Source: Trebouxia sp. TZW2008 (lineage: Eukaryota > Chlorophyta > Trebouxiophyceae > Trebouxiales > Trebouxiaceae). From it: a DNA stretch of 64,000 bases. The notes beneath the pieces were generated by a model that worked only from the letters and a program-made list of their open reading frames with translations, was not told the origin of the DNA and ran no database searches. Shown here in pieces: positions 35,601 through 47,275 of this stretch. How positions within the stretch are numbered: position 1 is the first letter of the stretch; each line of letters begins with the position of its first letter. The DNA lies in NCBI GenBank assembly GCA_002118135.1, contig BDIU01000223.1:124001-188000 (forward strand). Reading direction: 5' to 3'. The position numbers and the translations under genes were made by a program.

Positions 35601-37342
35601 GACGCTGCAGTCTCTACAATGCACAGATATGCACAGGTTGAAGACATCACAAGCTGTCAAGCCTATGCTGCTGCAACAAGCTTTGAACCAGAGCACAGAG
35701 TTTGCAGCACCATGTGCTGTCAGAGTGGTGCATTGATGTCTTGCAACAGGTTCAAGCATCTGATGTCAGCTGCAGTGCAAGCTTGATAGAGCAATGCAAT
35801 GCAGTGCAAGCTTGATGCAGCAATGCAGCGCAGTGCGAGGTTGATGGAGCAATGTAATGCAGTGCAAGCTTGATGGAGCAATGCAATGCATGGTGTCAAT
35901 GCATTACCTGATGCTTGCCGTAAGATCCTTTGCCAGTGGAAAAGGAGAAGGGGCCATTCATGGAGTCAGCTGAGTGTGTGCGAGGCACCACGCCATTACT
36001 GAGCTGATCCCTCGAGAAGCCTTTGTACACTTGGCGCTTATTTGCAAAAGCAGCCCTTTCTTGCTGAAGCCGAGCAGAGTCCTTCAGCAGAGCTGCAATG
36101 GCTTGTGCCCTGTACGTGCAATTGACAGCACTGTCAGCAATGATGGCAACCCACAGTGCTTGTGATGGCACTGTACACGCCATATCACCTGTGACGTTTA
36201 AGGCATTGGAGGGTATCAATGTGTCTTGCTGTATGCCAATGTAGCATGGCACTTGTGTACAATGCCAGTGCTCATGCAACACCAGTGCATCTGAGATCAG
36301 CTGAGCTTGAACATGATCAGCACATGTCATACGTCTTATTGATCAGTGATGCTTTCCTGTCAGCACGACATCAATAAGCTGGACACCTCAATCAATGTCT
36401 TTCTGAACTTGAGCGCTTTGCATGACGCAGCCAGTTGTGACATGACGCACATACACACAGTGACTGCCTCCAGCCAATTTGCAGCAGTATAGCACATGTG
36501 TTTGGATTACACCTGAAGACAGAGCTGTTCCGGCCAGCAGGCGATATACCTGTGCCGTACATTGACTCCATGATCCCGGCCATCTGCAGCTATGTACTCA
36601 AAGACTTGCAGATCCTCCAGTCTGGATATCAGATTCTGAGCATTCATGACGCACTGATCACTGCCGCGCTTGATCAGGAACTCCAGTACCGTGAGCGCCT
36701 GCATGAATTTGCATAGCATCAGAAGTATCCTAAGCAACTAGTGCTTGTTGCACATACCGCATCAGCGGACCTGTTGGGGCAAAGCGCACCTTGTACACAT
36801 TTCTCCACTTCATGTTCGGGTATCCAAGGCGGAACTCAACAACAGCCTGCAGAACACAACATTGAAGGTCTGTCCAATGAGTCATGCAACTGCGACGCGC
36901 TTTATAACTGTTGCTGCTGCTCAGTCAGAACGTCACAAAGCTATGAATGAGACTTTCAGCTGAGCAGGAGAGGCATCTCACAAATATGATTTCACAGCTT
37001 GCTCCTTCAAATGATGCATCCGCCAACTCGTTCAGCAGAGTTCCTGTGGGACCCCTGCAGTGGCAAGGTGGATAAGTGACTTTGTGGTCAATGCAGCCCT
37101 CATTTGCAGCGACAGTAGCTGCAGTCAATTGCACAGCACCGCCATGCTGGTGCATCTCGAACGCACCAGGCCTCATTGCGGGTCGCTTCCCTAGCTTTGC
37201 GTTCCAAAGCTGTGAAGGGGTGGAACCTGCCGCTCTTGATTGCAGTGATGTAGTCCCGCAACCAGGCTATGCTGTCCTTGGTTTGTTCCACGGCGTACTC
37301 CCGCAGTGCCACTGGTCTATTGCTCCTCAAAGCAAGAGCCAT
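31514..37342 (-). CDS. ENTH domain and Arf-GAP domain fusion protein
   Basis: Nine exons join in phase: 37167-37342, 36982-37054, 36790-36846, 36550-36698, 35908-36109, 35418-35488, 34931-35147, 33748-34467 and 32060-33241 (949 residues so far). Residues about 35-180 are an epsin-type ENTH domain (NEAWGPTGTLLNELADASF, ALTVLEFLIKRGSD, FEYIAADGRDHGVNVRHR), which binds phosphoinositides and clathrin adaptors. Residues about 250-375 are an Arf-GAP of SMAP/AGD5 type (CADC, CMRCAGIHRGLGVHVSKV, LDTWLPQQVEFMAATGN), with the catalytic Arg in CAGIHRGLG. The zinc finger spacing is CX2CX20CX2C rather than CX2CX16CX2C. The tail is Pro/Ser/Gln-rich with NADPFAL and a polyglutamine run, typical of clathrin-binding disorder. 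Final exons (about 31880-31965 and 31514-31665, ending PYRAAQA) look coding but I could not join them in phase. The single-exon-chain reading argues for one fused gene; two overlapping genes remain possible. Confidence 0.8.
32580..32760. repeat. CAG-type microsatellite encoding polyglutamine
   Basis: Near-pure CTG units on the plus strand encode a polyglutamine tract on the minus strand, broken by Trp, Arg and Lys codons, inside the fusion gene's large 3' exon. It also produces long spurious poly-Ala, poly-Leu, poly-Cys and poly-Ser ORFs. Confidence 0.9.
35770..35895. repeat. About 30-base minisatellite next to the ENTH exon donor
   Basis: Four units of the form GCAGTGCAAGCTTGAT, then (G/A)(G/C)AGCAATGCAAT, lie in the intron directly after the donor at 35907. 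Confidence 0.8.
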
Positions 37343-37446
37343 ACTGAACGCGTTGACCGGCCTGACCTTGACCTAGCGCAAATCGCACTTCTCGACGAAA
37401 GCTTAAATGACAGCCTGACACCACGCACCGCGCGAGTGACCGCTGC

Positions 37447-37942
37447 TCATGTGCACGTAGGATTGAAGCTTAACAGCTGCCGGACGTACGCGAAAGTGAA
37501 GCGAGCTTCCGACTTCAGCACTTGAGCCTTTGACCAGAAGCCAGCTGGCAACACAGGAACTCCCCTTCGAAGGGGATTTGGCCTTTCCCCAAAAGAAATT
37601 TCGCCATAGTCAAACTTGACACTGTGACACTTGCTGCGTGCACTGCACAGCGCGAGCTGCGGCGCGAGCAAAGCGCAGAGTGATACTGCAAACCAAGCGC
37701 AAGTCACGGCAGAGGTTGTGTAGATGTGAGACGCGAGCAGGCCTATCCTTGCGACTGCGTTCACCTGCATAGATCAAGCTGAGCTGAGCTTGGAAAACTA
37801 GGCAGGCTGCACCGTTTGGAACCCCTGCTTGCTCTTTACCTCGTCCTTTTTGATCTCAGCTGCAAAGGAGGGTGGTGCGTTCCGCCTGCCAGCGAGGTCA
37901 TGGCACAACAGGGGGTACAAGACACAGACCATGTCAAAGGCC
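37447..37942 (-). CDS. Small unrecognised membrane-type protein
   Basis: I do not recognise it. An exon at about 37841-37942 is flanked by a good acceptor (CCTGCAACAG) and donor (GAG then GTAAAG). It reads FDMVCVLYPLLCHDLAGRR and ends EIKKDE. It joins in phase to an exon from about 37766 (after CTATGCAG) to a stop at 37447. That exon contains one clear hydrophobic segment (TCAWFAVSLCALLAPQLALC) and a soluble tail. The true start is not fixed; either an inner Met (MVCVLYPLL) or an unseen upstream exon. It lies head-to-tail upstream of the ENTH-ArfGAP gene, whose own Met at 37342 is preceded in frame by a stop, so I keep them apart. Confidence 0.4.
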
Positions 37943-38099
37943 TGTTGCAGGGAGGAAACCAAGGGCAAAAGAGCAAAGTGAGCACATCTTGACAGCACAC
38001 CATGCAGCGCTAGTGCTCATCATGGCTTGATGTGCCATACAGCCTGCCACACACTGGCAGGCAAGCAAGCTTATTCAGTTGCAAGAGTTGTAGCTTCTC

Positions 38100-41000
38100 A
38101 TGGTCATGCAGGAGCAAAGGCAGCAAAGCATGGCCGGTTATGCTGCTGAGCTGCAAGCACAGATTGCAGAGAAAGAAAGGCGGAAGCGTCTGCAGCGCCA
38201 GAACAGCTTACGCGAGTCACAGGACCTCCTGGCTCAGCGCATGACAGTTCCCTCTGGACTGGTAAGGCTGACTTTTGCTGTGTTTCAGACTTATTCTCAC
38301 CCGTCATGTCTCAGGCGTGACATGGCACTGGTGTTCAGTATGTCTCAAAGTCCTCTCAGTGCGTCTGGTCAGCTGCACTTCAGCCTTCTGTGGGCAAGCA
38401 CTCTCCTGCTGCGATGCGCTGCTGTGATTGCCGCCGAGGGCAGAGGCCTGCAACAGCATTCTTATTGTCCACAATTGCCGACAACGCCCCATCAGCAGCT
38501 GTTGCCATGCTGGCTGTTGGTACCGTAGTTATGCGTTACAAGGACACTCAATACAACAGCATTCTTAATGTAACAACAATGCGATCGGGAATCCGTCACT
38601 GCATTCTGACTGCAGTGCTACCTTCAAGTTAGGACAATCTAACGTAAGGACATTTCCCCTGGTAACAAAAGCAGTCGTCAAGAGAAGATACTAGGTGCCT
38701 GCTCCTTTGCTGCAGCTTGAGGGAGTTTCCAGCCAACAAAGCAGGTCAGTACCAACCTATCAGCCGCCCAGAGCATTGCAGCAGCCTGCACCTCCTCAAC
38801 AAGCTGCCAGGAGCTCCTATGATGCCGACACACAGTACCCTGCCTCACAATATGGTCGCAGGGAGCCATACAGACCTGTCTCTGCAGCACAAGGTGCTCC
38901 AAACAGTACACCCAGACCACAGGCGGCCCATCAGGACAGTGCACTGTACCAGCAACAGTCTTCAGCTGATGGTATGTCACCCTCTGCTTGGGGGTCTGCA
39001 CCATCAGGCAATCAGCAAAGGCCTGATCAGCGTCCAGACTATGGAAGGGACAGTATGGACAGAGGCAGTCAGCAAAGGCCTGATCAGCGCTCAGACTATG
39101 GAAGAGACAGCGACCATGGAAGGGACAGCATGAACAGAGGCTATGGAAGAGACAGCATAAACAGAGGCTATGGCGACAATCAGTCCTTCAACACTGACAG
39201 ACCTGCTGCCTCAAGTCCAAGCAGGGATCTGGGCAGCTCAAACTTGCAAACACTATCTCCCCCATCTTCACAAGCAGCAGAAGCCAAAAAGGCTGCTTAC
39301 CGGTAATGTCGACCACCGTGTTTTGCTCTAAGCATCTGACATCGGATTGCATCCACTTCCAACGCAGTGCTGAAAGTTGCCTCGTTGCGGTGTTGCTAAC
39401 CAAAAAACTACCACTGCAATGCTGTGGCTTTGTTGGGGTACACCAATCAAGTAGCAACACCAGCATGTAGCAGGTGCTCAAATTGTCAATCTGATTCTGG
39501 TCTAACCTCATGTCAACTATCCCCGTATCCTTTTGGGACCCTGCAGAGTGCCTGCAAAATCAAATTGCGTGCAAAGAAAGCGCCTCATGGTTCCAAGCTC
39601 ATGATCAATGTTGCATGTGAGATGCAAACCTATTCACAGGACCATTGCCGGTACCAGTATCAACTGGTAGACAGGTTTGGACTGTTTGAAACTTTACATT
39701 CTCAAGGTCAGAGTGCATGCATTCTGAAAGCAGTCAGGCTGAGCTGGGCAGCGCCGCAGGGCAGAGCTGGAAGCCCAAATGAAGTCCAGGGAGGAGGCCA
39801 AGAAGAAGGAGAGGGCTGACCGCCTTCAGGAAGACCTCAGGGTGCACCGGGAGGCTGCCAAATATGACCCCTGGGGCAAGGCAGGGGGGGGCGCCCCTCA
39901 GTCACCCTGCGGGTCACCAAGCCATCCTGAACGTCAGGTCTGATCTTCATGTCTACACAGTTGCCCTGACAATACTGCGCCATCATCCGCAATTGCCATA
40001 CAGCTGCATAAACATGATACCCTGCAAGACCCAAGCACTCTCTGTAGGGGGCCACGTGCTCTTCTGTTGCTGCAGAACATTGTCATTGCAAAGTATCTAT
40101 GCTTCAAGCCCTGTTACAGCGAGCGCAGATAGCCTGCATCATGCTGTCAAGCAGTCAAGACTGCATTGCAAATGCATCTGAATTCATGCAGACGCAGACC
40201 AAACCAATCTCGCTGTGAGGCAAGCAAACACTTTTAATAGATGCTGAGGCAAGTTCGGATTACAAGTTGCCATTCTCCCGCAGAGGCCTGAAATGCCAGC
40301 TCAAAGCCAGAATGCTGCACCTCTGCAGCGCCCGGGTGAATCATACTCTAGCTATGAGCAGTACAGCAGGCAAGCCCCTCCACAAGGTGCCAGTTACCCA
40401 CAACCACAGGCCTCTGACAGCAGCCGTCAAGGGCAACAGTTTGGGCAGCAAGGGACAACCGCCCCTTACAGACAGCCAGAGCCCTACTCCAGCAGACAAG
40501 ACCTTCCTGAGCAGCAGTCCATGGGCTCTGGTTCATACAGGCAGCCTCAAGGTAGCCAACAGCCGTTTGATCCTTACAGCAGTAGGCCACAAGGGGTGCC
40601 CAGTAATGCACCAGGGGGGCAGTCTGGGGCAGGGGTCTCTGGCAGCTATGGTGTTGGCGGGCTTCAGGACACTAGAAGGGGGCCAACCCCAGCATCCAGC
40701 CAGGCACAGGCCAGCTTGGGGACAGGTGCAGCCTCTGTAATGGCACTGGGACAGAACAAGATACCGCAGCGAGCAGAGGTGCGTTGCAAGCATGAACTGC
40801 ACCTGTCGACTGCTGCAATAGGCTGTCGAGCTGACCATGAGAGAATTTGCACAGCTATGCACGCTGGAAAAGCTGTATGCAACTTCACCGCCTTCTATAC
40901 CAGCCTTATATCACACTGGCTCTGGTTTGCATGCAGCGCTGCTGTCCAGTAGTGCAAGAGATGAAGCTGAGCTGCATGGTGGCAACAGCAGCACCTGGCA

Positions 41001-44000
41001 GCAGTGCATCAGCATACTCTCTGAATCAGTAACTATTCCCTGATACACCTGTGTGTTGCGCATCACATGTTGGCAAAGATACATTGCATATTTTTTCACT
41101 TGCACTGCACCCTGGTGAAACATGGTCTGTAAGAATTGTGTGTGGTCTGTTGTGTACAGCGGATTCACCATATGTATGGTGGAGTGCTGCTTGGCAGTCA
41201 AGCTCGATGATGTTGTATGCATGGATGCAGGTGTATTTCAGGAGCGACAAAATCAACATGCGGCCAGAGGAGATTGCTGCTAAGCAGGAGCAGGCATCCC
41301 AGCTGCAGGATGAGCTGAAAAGACAAATTGAGGAGAAGAGGAGAATCAAGGTGCCGGATTTAACTCTGACTATGTCATGGATCGCTGTATGGTGTATGAC
41401 AGCAGAACGCCGAGACATGCACCTGAAACAGGCCTGCATATCAAGAGTGTATAACAAAACATATGCTTGAAAGCACCAGACAGTCAGTGTCACAAGGGTT
41501 ACTTTGTACTTGATGTATCTCAAATTGAGTGTGGACAATGACAGGAAGAGCAGCAAAGGCGTGAGAAAGAAGAAGATGCCAGAGAACAGGCTCGGCTGCA
41601 GGCAGAGCAGGAGAAGCTGAACCAGCAGTTTGCGGAAGAAAAGGAGGCTGAGAAGGCCAAGAAAGCTGCTGAGTCTGGGGTAAGCCCCAACCAAGACTCT
41701 CTTTGTATGCGTAAGGCCACAGAAGCAACAAGTGATCTGCACCAGCTTGTGTTGTCCTAGCTGTCTTATAAATGCTTGCTTCAATGCAAGCATGTATTGC
41801 TTGACGTAGCATGATGAGGGCAGCATGCATGATCATCAGCAAATAGCAAAAGTTTGACGACAGGCCAGAAGCAAACAGTTGATGCATTGCGCTGTCAGAA
41901 CATGTGTTGCACACAGCATAGGGTTGACAGTCATTTGACGGTCAGCTTGACAGCCACATCAAGCATGACCCAAAGATTGCTGCAACTTTGCAGGCTCATC
42001 AGCAGGTGCAGCAAGCTGGACACAAGTCAACACCACTGCTCCCTGTAGGGGTCTGCATTGTGCAACTCTGCATGGAGCATGCATTGCAGCATTTCTAACA
42101 ATTATATGATTTGCTGTAATTCTGTAGGCAGATCAGCAGGTGCAGCAGGCCTGGGCGCAAGCTAAACGCAAGGAGCCTCTGAACAGGCGCACCAGCAACT
42201 TGGCGTCCTCCAGCAGCAGTGTGGGCCAGCAGCTGCAGCGCCAGCCTAGCAACCACAGGCCTCCTTCCTCCCGACGCCCAAGCAACCTGTCTGCCAACAA
42301 TGTGGACAGGCAGGAGGGCCGAAGGGACCGCCAAGACGGTGCCCCAGACAGTTTGCACGCGGACAACAACTCAAGGGATGGCGGAAATGCCAGTGCTGGT
42401 GCTTCTGGCTTGCGCGGTTTTGGACAGATGCAGGGGCAGTTTGGAGCAGGGCATTCAGCCACAGCCCTGTCACAGTCTGGCATAAATGGTCCCCAAATGC
42501 CCTGGCCTGGACAAGGCAAGACTCCCGCTTGTGAGCTCAAAGTGCCTGCTGTGACCAAGCAAGCAGCCGTATCAGCATGCAATAAGAGCATCCTTTGTGT
42601 GTTTGACAGACAAAACGTATGTCTGGTATGTTTGCAATACCACAAACACAGCTTGCTGTGCTTCTGTATTTGCGTTATCAACCCTGTTGTCACTGCCATT
42701 GGAAGACTAGCGTTCATTGTGGACGAAGCAGTATCAGGTCAAAGCAGTCACATGGCCACAGCAGCAACTGACTCACGCACTGAATATGACCTCCTGAGCT
42801 GCAGCGTTGGGAGGCCTGACTGAGGCAAGCAATGGATCAGCCATGCTTGCTGCCAGGCAGGCTGCAGCGGCACAGCTGGAGCAGTTCAGAGCTGAGATGA
42901 TGGCTGAAGCTGCCAAGATGCGTGCTGCGGTGGAGCGACAGGTGCACAATTTCAAGCTGAGCTGCCTAGATTCATTTCAGTTCTGCTGGTACTAAGACAC
43001 AGCAGAAACTTTTCTACAGATCGAATATACCTTACTTGCACAATTCCTAGCACAGCAACACCGCAAATCATCTGCTATGCATACTGATGCATGCCATCCT
43101 GCAGCAACATGGCAAGCAGCCAGCTGCATGAATTGATGACGTATGATAGCACAGGCATGCCGCCATCTCACTGATGAGCTGGTTCGTGTGTTTTTAGTGA
43201 ATTGATTGATGAATAAATTGGTGACCTGCTCTGTGGTGCAGCAAGTGGAGGTGGCTGAGCTGAACCGCCGAGCACAGCATGCGGAACAGGAAAGCACTGC
43301 AGCCAGGGCTGAGGCAGCAGCAGTCAGGCAGGCAGCAGCCCAACAGCAGGCCGAGAGGGCCATTGCCCAGTACACCCAGGCCCAGCGCCTGAATGCCCTG
43401 CCCTTCCAAGAGGCTCAGCTGGCCAGGGAGTATGAGCCCCTGACTAGCCTGGGTGGGTCCAGGTAGACCCACGTCCCTGAGCCATGCCTGCAGTTGCTGC
43501 TGAATACTTCACGAGCAGTAGGCTGAGAGAGCCATTGCTCAGAACACCCAGGCCCAATGCCACAGTGCCGTGCCCTTCACCCTCTGCTGAGTACTGACTG
43601 CTGAATTAATGTGTATCAACAGCGAGCCAAGAGGGCAGCGCCTTTTCTGAATTGCCTGCACCACTCATCACCACCTTTGCACACTGCTAGCAGACACATT
43701 GCTGAGCTGATGTTGCCTTCAAATGGCCACTGCAGCTACACTGCAGCAAGCTCATATTTTCCACTCACACAGGCCAGGCATGGCTGCACCAACAATGCAA
43801 CTCCCATGGAAAAGATCTTAAATTGCCTTTGCCTGAAACAGACTATGAACACAACTTTGCTTTTGCCCAGGCCAAGGTCAAGTGCACCATATCTTGGTGG
43901 CAACGAAGCACAGCTGCCGTCTGGTCTGGCCATGTGGAGCGCTACCAACCCTGGGGACTATGGTGCCTCCCTAAGGGGCTCTGCAGTGTTCAGGAGACCC

Positions 44001-46101
44001 CTCACATCAGATTCGTCTGCAATGGACAGGTGCGTCTGATAGAGTCTATTATCAGTCTATGCCTATAAGCACAGTCTGTGTCATTGAGAGTCACGACGGC
44101 AGCATCTGACTCTACGCCTTTGACGGATTCTCAGGCTTCACTTTGGCATGAAGCTCTGGTTACCGTCGCACTCCTAGCAACGACAGCGCTCAGCAGCCTT
44201 GACTGTTCAAAGCATGGTTCCACGCTTGAGCATGGACCCCAGGCTGTACAAGCAAATGCAGCGTGAAGACCTTTGCAACACATCAACATGCAGCTTCAGT
44301 CTTAAGGCATTTGTGAGCAGTCCTGCTGCAGGTCCCCTGTCATCTGTTTGACTAACACGCAGGCCTTATCTTGAGCTGGTGTCAAGCTCGCTGTTCGAGC
44401 ACAGCTCGAACGTACCTGTTTTCATCTCACCACACTGTTTGACTCTGCCCTTGATTGATCCTGACTCTTGTTTGCTATCATGTGCAGAGTCTTCATTTAG
44501 CCCAAAGCATCCTGCTGAGCTGGACTCGTATGGTGTGCCAATGCCCGTATAAAACTAAGACATGTCAGCAAGCTTGCTTGGCCATGCTCCCTCAGTGCAA
44601 GAGTTGTTGTACAGGGGCGAGGTGGGTTTGGGCAGTGGATGGCATCCAGCACAGGATTCTGGCCTTGGCGAATCCATGGCTGCTGAGAGTACCCTCATCT
44701 ACCCCAAGGCCCGGCCCCCCGCCGCCCCAGCCTCACTACGCCAGTCAGTTGCTAGCCATAGACCAGCAGGTGCACTATGCCAACTTGTCTTGTAAACTGT
44801 TTGGTGACATCTCAACAAAGCAGTCTATAACTGAGAAGGTAGCGTGTAAATCACGCTGACGGGCATTCCCTTGTAAGCTCAGCCGCCACCGCCGGCATTC
44901 CTTTTCCCCAGTCAATACTCCAGTCTGCTGCAACTTCAATACTCAATAGACTCTGCATTGCTCTTATGTGCATTATGGTCAATGAAGCTCGCACAACTGC
45001 TGCTACTCATGCTGCTATGCTAGACAGGCTGAGCTCTTCTGCACTGCCATCTGCTGGGATCCGTCATGCAATGTCATTTGCAGTGTTCTCGCATGCCACT
45101 TAGACAGTGTGCATTTTGTCATCTCACACTGTGCTTGCACAACCTGTTTGGGACCACTCAGTCATGTGTCAATCATTTGACTTCAGCACAGCACAAAGTC
45201 ATGATTGCAATCTTGTGCTTGTTGCAACATGCCCATTGGGATAATTTACTGTCTGGGCTACAGCTCAGCTTCTGTGGTGGCATCCTGCTGAGGGCATTTC
45301 AGCGCACAAGTGCTTGTCTCAGCTGTAGCAAGACTTACTTTTCTGAATTGCTTGTATAGGAGCACCTGCAGCAGAAGCCAGCGGTCCAGCAGAAGAAGAT
45401 GATGGGGATCAAGAGCTGCAAGCAGAGGCTATTGCAGTGCCTCTCAGGGATCAAGGAGGCGCAGCCACTCCTGTGGCTGACATGGGTTTACTCTTTGCTC
45501 GGAACCAGAGCAAGCTGAGGGCTCTGAAGGTACACAGGCCAAGGCCATACATCAGCACTACATCAACGCATAGCTTCCTGATGTCAAGCTTAGCTTGACT
45601 TGCAAGATGGCCGTGAAACCCTGTACATACAACGCTGATGCTGTTGTCTTCCAAACTTCTGTGTTGAAGTCATCTGTGCCAGCAAGCAATTGTTATGGCA
45701 TGTAATATGTCAGAGGTTAATCAGTGTATGCGTCATCTTGGCAGTTTTTGGGGACTCAACTTGTGTATGCGCTCAATTGTCAACCTCAGATGTTTAAAAG
45801 CTAATTGGAGTCCATAGAAGCCCAAGCAAAGCAAAATTTCACAACAAACAGATCAAACGTGCAGTGTTTGTTGCTGTCGATATGCGGTGAGATGCTGTAA
45901 ACTTTGCAGATGCTGGAGGAACAAGCTGCAAGTGGCAATGCTGAGGCGCTTGATGATTTTCTGCAAAAGTATGCTGCGACTTCATCATACCAAAGCCGCA
46001 GTCAAGATCAAATTCCAGCCCAACATGGGGAACAAGAGTCTTTTGTGCCTCCAGGAGAGCGAAGCATTACTTCCAGCTCGCGATGGATGAACACCTTTTG
46101 A
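38100..46101 (+). CDS. Long coiled-coil, low-complexity protein resembling CSPP1
   Basis: Many exons alternate between charged coiled coil and Gln/Ser/Pro-rich disorder. Clear ones are 38100-38261 (ELQAQIAEKERRKRLQRQN), 38716-39302 (Arg-Asp-Ser repeats such as YGRDSMDRG), about 39755-39940 (EAQMKSREEAKKKERADRLQ, then YDPWGKAGGGAP), about 40290-40778, about 41231-41349 (LQDELKRQIEEKRRIK), about 41550-41680, about 42128-42530, about 42822-42941, about 43246-43466, about 43870-44030, about 44590-44770, about 45360-45530 and about 45908-46101 (MLEEQAASGNAEALDDFLQK, ending RWMNTF). Repeated QIxEKxxRK blocks plus a PWGKxGGGAP motif recall centrosome/cilium proteins such as CSPP1, so a microtubule or basal-body role is a guess from architecture. 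Several exon joins were not phase-checked, and the start codon is uncertain because an acceptor-like CATGCAG follows it. Confidence 0.6.
38521..38693. mobile_element. MITE copy 2 in an intron of the coiled-coil gene
   Basis: Same orientation as copy 1, more diverged. It shares AAGGACACTCAATA(C/T)AA, the block GACTGCAGTG followed by GTAC-like and AAG(T)(T/A)(A)GGAC, and AAAGCAGTCG near the right end. The terminal repeats are decayed (TACCGTAGTTATG at left). Confidence 0.65.
41984..42012 (+). repeat. Decoy copy of the 42128 exon acceptor
   Basis: TTGCAG followed by GCTCATCAGCAGGTGCAGCA repeats the start of the true exon (GCAGATCAGCAGGTGCAGCA at 42128), about 138 bases upstream. Confidence 0.6.
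43515..43600 (+). repeat. Decayed copy of the preceding exon end
   Basis: AGGCTGAGAGAGCCATTGCTCAGA and following bases repeat the part of the 43246-43466 exon encoding ERAIAQYTQAQ, with drift and a later stop. It lies just downstream of the true exon. (The longest quoted run is split: AGGCTGAGAGAGCC, ATTGCTCAGA.). Confidence 0.6.
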
Positions 46102-46188
46102 TTAAAAAAATTGTGATTTCTGCTGCTGTGTTTTCAACTTTCTTCTCTGGGCAGAGTCCATGTCATAGTGTGCAGTACAGAGTGTAAA

Positions 46189-47095
46189 TCACAGGACCAA
46201 CGTCGTATGCCCATTGGCAAAATGTAAGCATCTCAGCCTGTCATCAATTGCTCTTGTATATATACGTATCAAGGATGCCTGCAGCTGATTGCGCTGAACA
46301 CTTGAATCCACTTCGCACAACTGGTCATTCAGATGCAGTTCAAGTTCATTTGATGGCATTTGCAACTGATCCACACCAGACTGTGAACCTAGGAACTCTG
46401 GCCTGAAAATGGACGTTCGATGCGCTATACTTTATTCCTTTTTCCTTGCAAGCACAGGCATATGAAGCAATTCTTCATCAAGATGTGTGTGGATAGATCT
46501 AGAGAACACTGTTGCTACAAAGTCTGTGCTGACTTGTCTAAGTTGCGTCAAAGCTATGTTGTCCTTAAATGCGTCAAAGTATCACCGTCTGTCCATGTCA
46601 GCCCGCAGCTCAGCTTGCAATTGTCAAAAGGATCTCTCCAGTTCTCCGGTATGTCTACTAACACCTTTCTCAAGTTCAGCCACAGCTTACAGCTCAGCCT
46701 CCTGTCATCAATCATTGTTGTGCCAAGTGCGTTGCAAAAACTGTAAGTTTGAGCTTGTTCAAATGCTTCATCTTCTGAATTAATTTCCAAACCCTTATTA
46801 CGCACTGAAACAAAATGTGTTTTGCCCGTTGCAGAGGATATTACATATTTCAGCCAGCCATCAGGGCTGATCGCATGTGTCACACAGTGGCAATCACTAT
46901 CGCATGGCGCACGCTGTGAGCATGAATGTCAGTGGCAAGCAGGCAGCATGTCATGCTGGCGGAAACTGAACTTTTGAAGCTTGTCTGCTTCAACGTGTTG
47001 CCACGGTAGCAAATCGTAAAATGGCCACGCTGACCGTGCGGCGCCAAAGAACAATTTAATGCATGCTTCAAACCAACGCCGCCCTTGATCACAGT
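46189..47095 (-). CDS. Unrecognised minus-strand gene beside METE
   Basis: I do not recognise the product. Three stretches look coding. The 3' exon at about 46189-46365 reads VDQLQMPSNELELHLNDQL and ends NGHTTLVL. A middle exon at about 46688-46915 reads HAISPDGWLKYVISSATGKT, then VRNKGLEINSEDEAFEQAQT, and ends KLWLNLRK before a GTGTTAG donor. A 5' part at about 46960-47090 reads GRRWFEACIKLFFGAARSAW, then PFYDLLPWQHVEADKLQK. Another open piece (KDNIALTQLRQVSTDFVAT) lies at about 46460-46590. Phases between pieces are not all settled. The gene points away from METE, whose start is at 47276, so the two share a 5' region of under 200 bases. Confidence 0.45.
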
Positions 47096-47275
47096 TCAAT
47101 CTGCTCAACTAACTGCTTCTCGCCGGCCATCGAAATCGTCTCTGCAAATTCTTTCGGGTCTTCACACATCAGGTACAGTATCCAATGAGTTGTGTTGCTG
47201 ACCTCGTCACTGCAGTTGTCAATCCATCGCATCGTTGTTTGACTCGTTCCCGCTGTTGCCGTGCAGACAGTCAAC

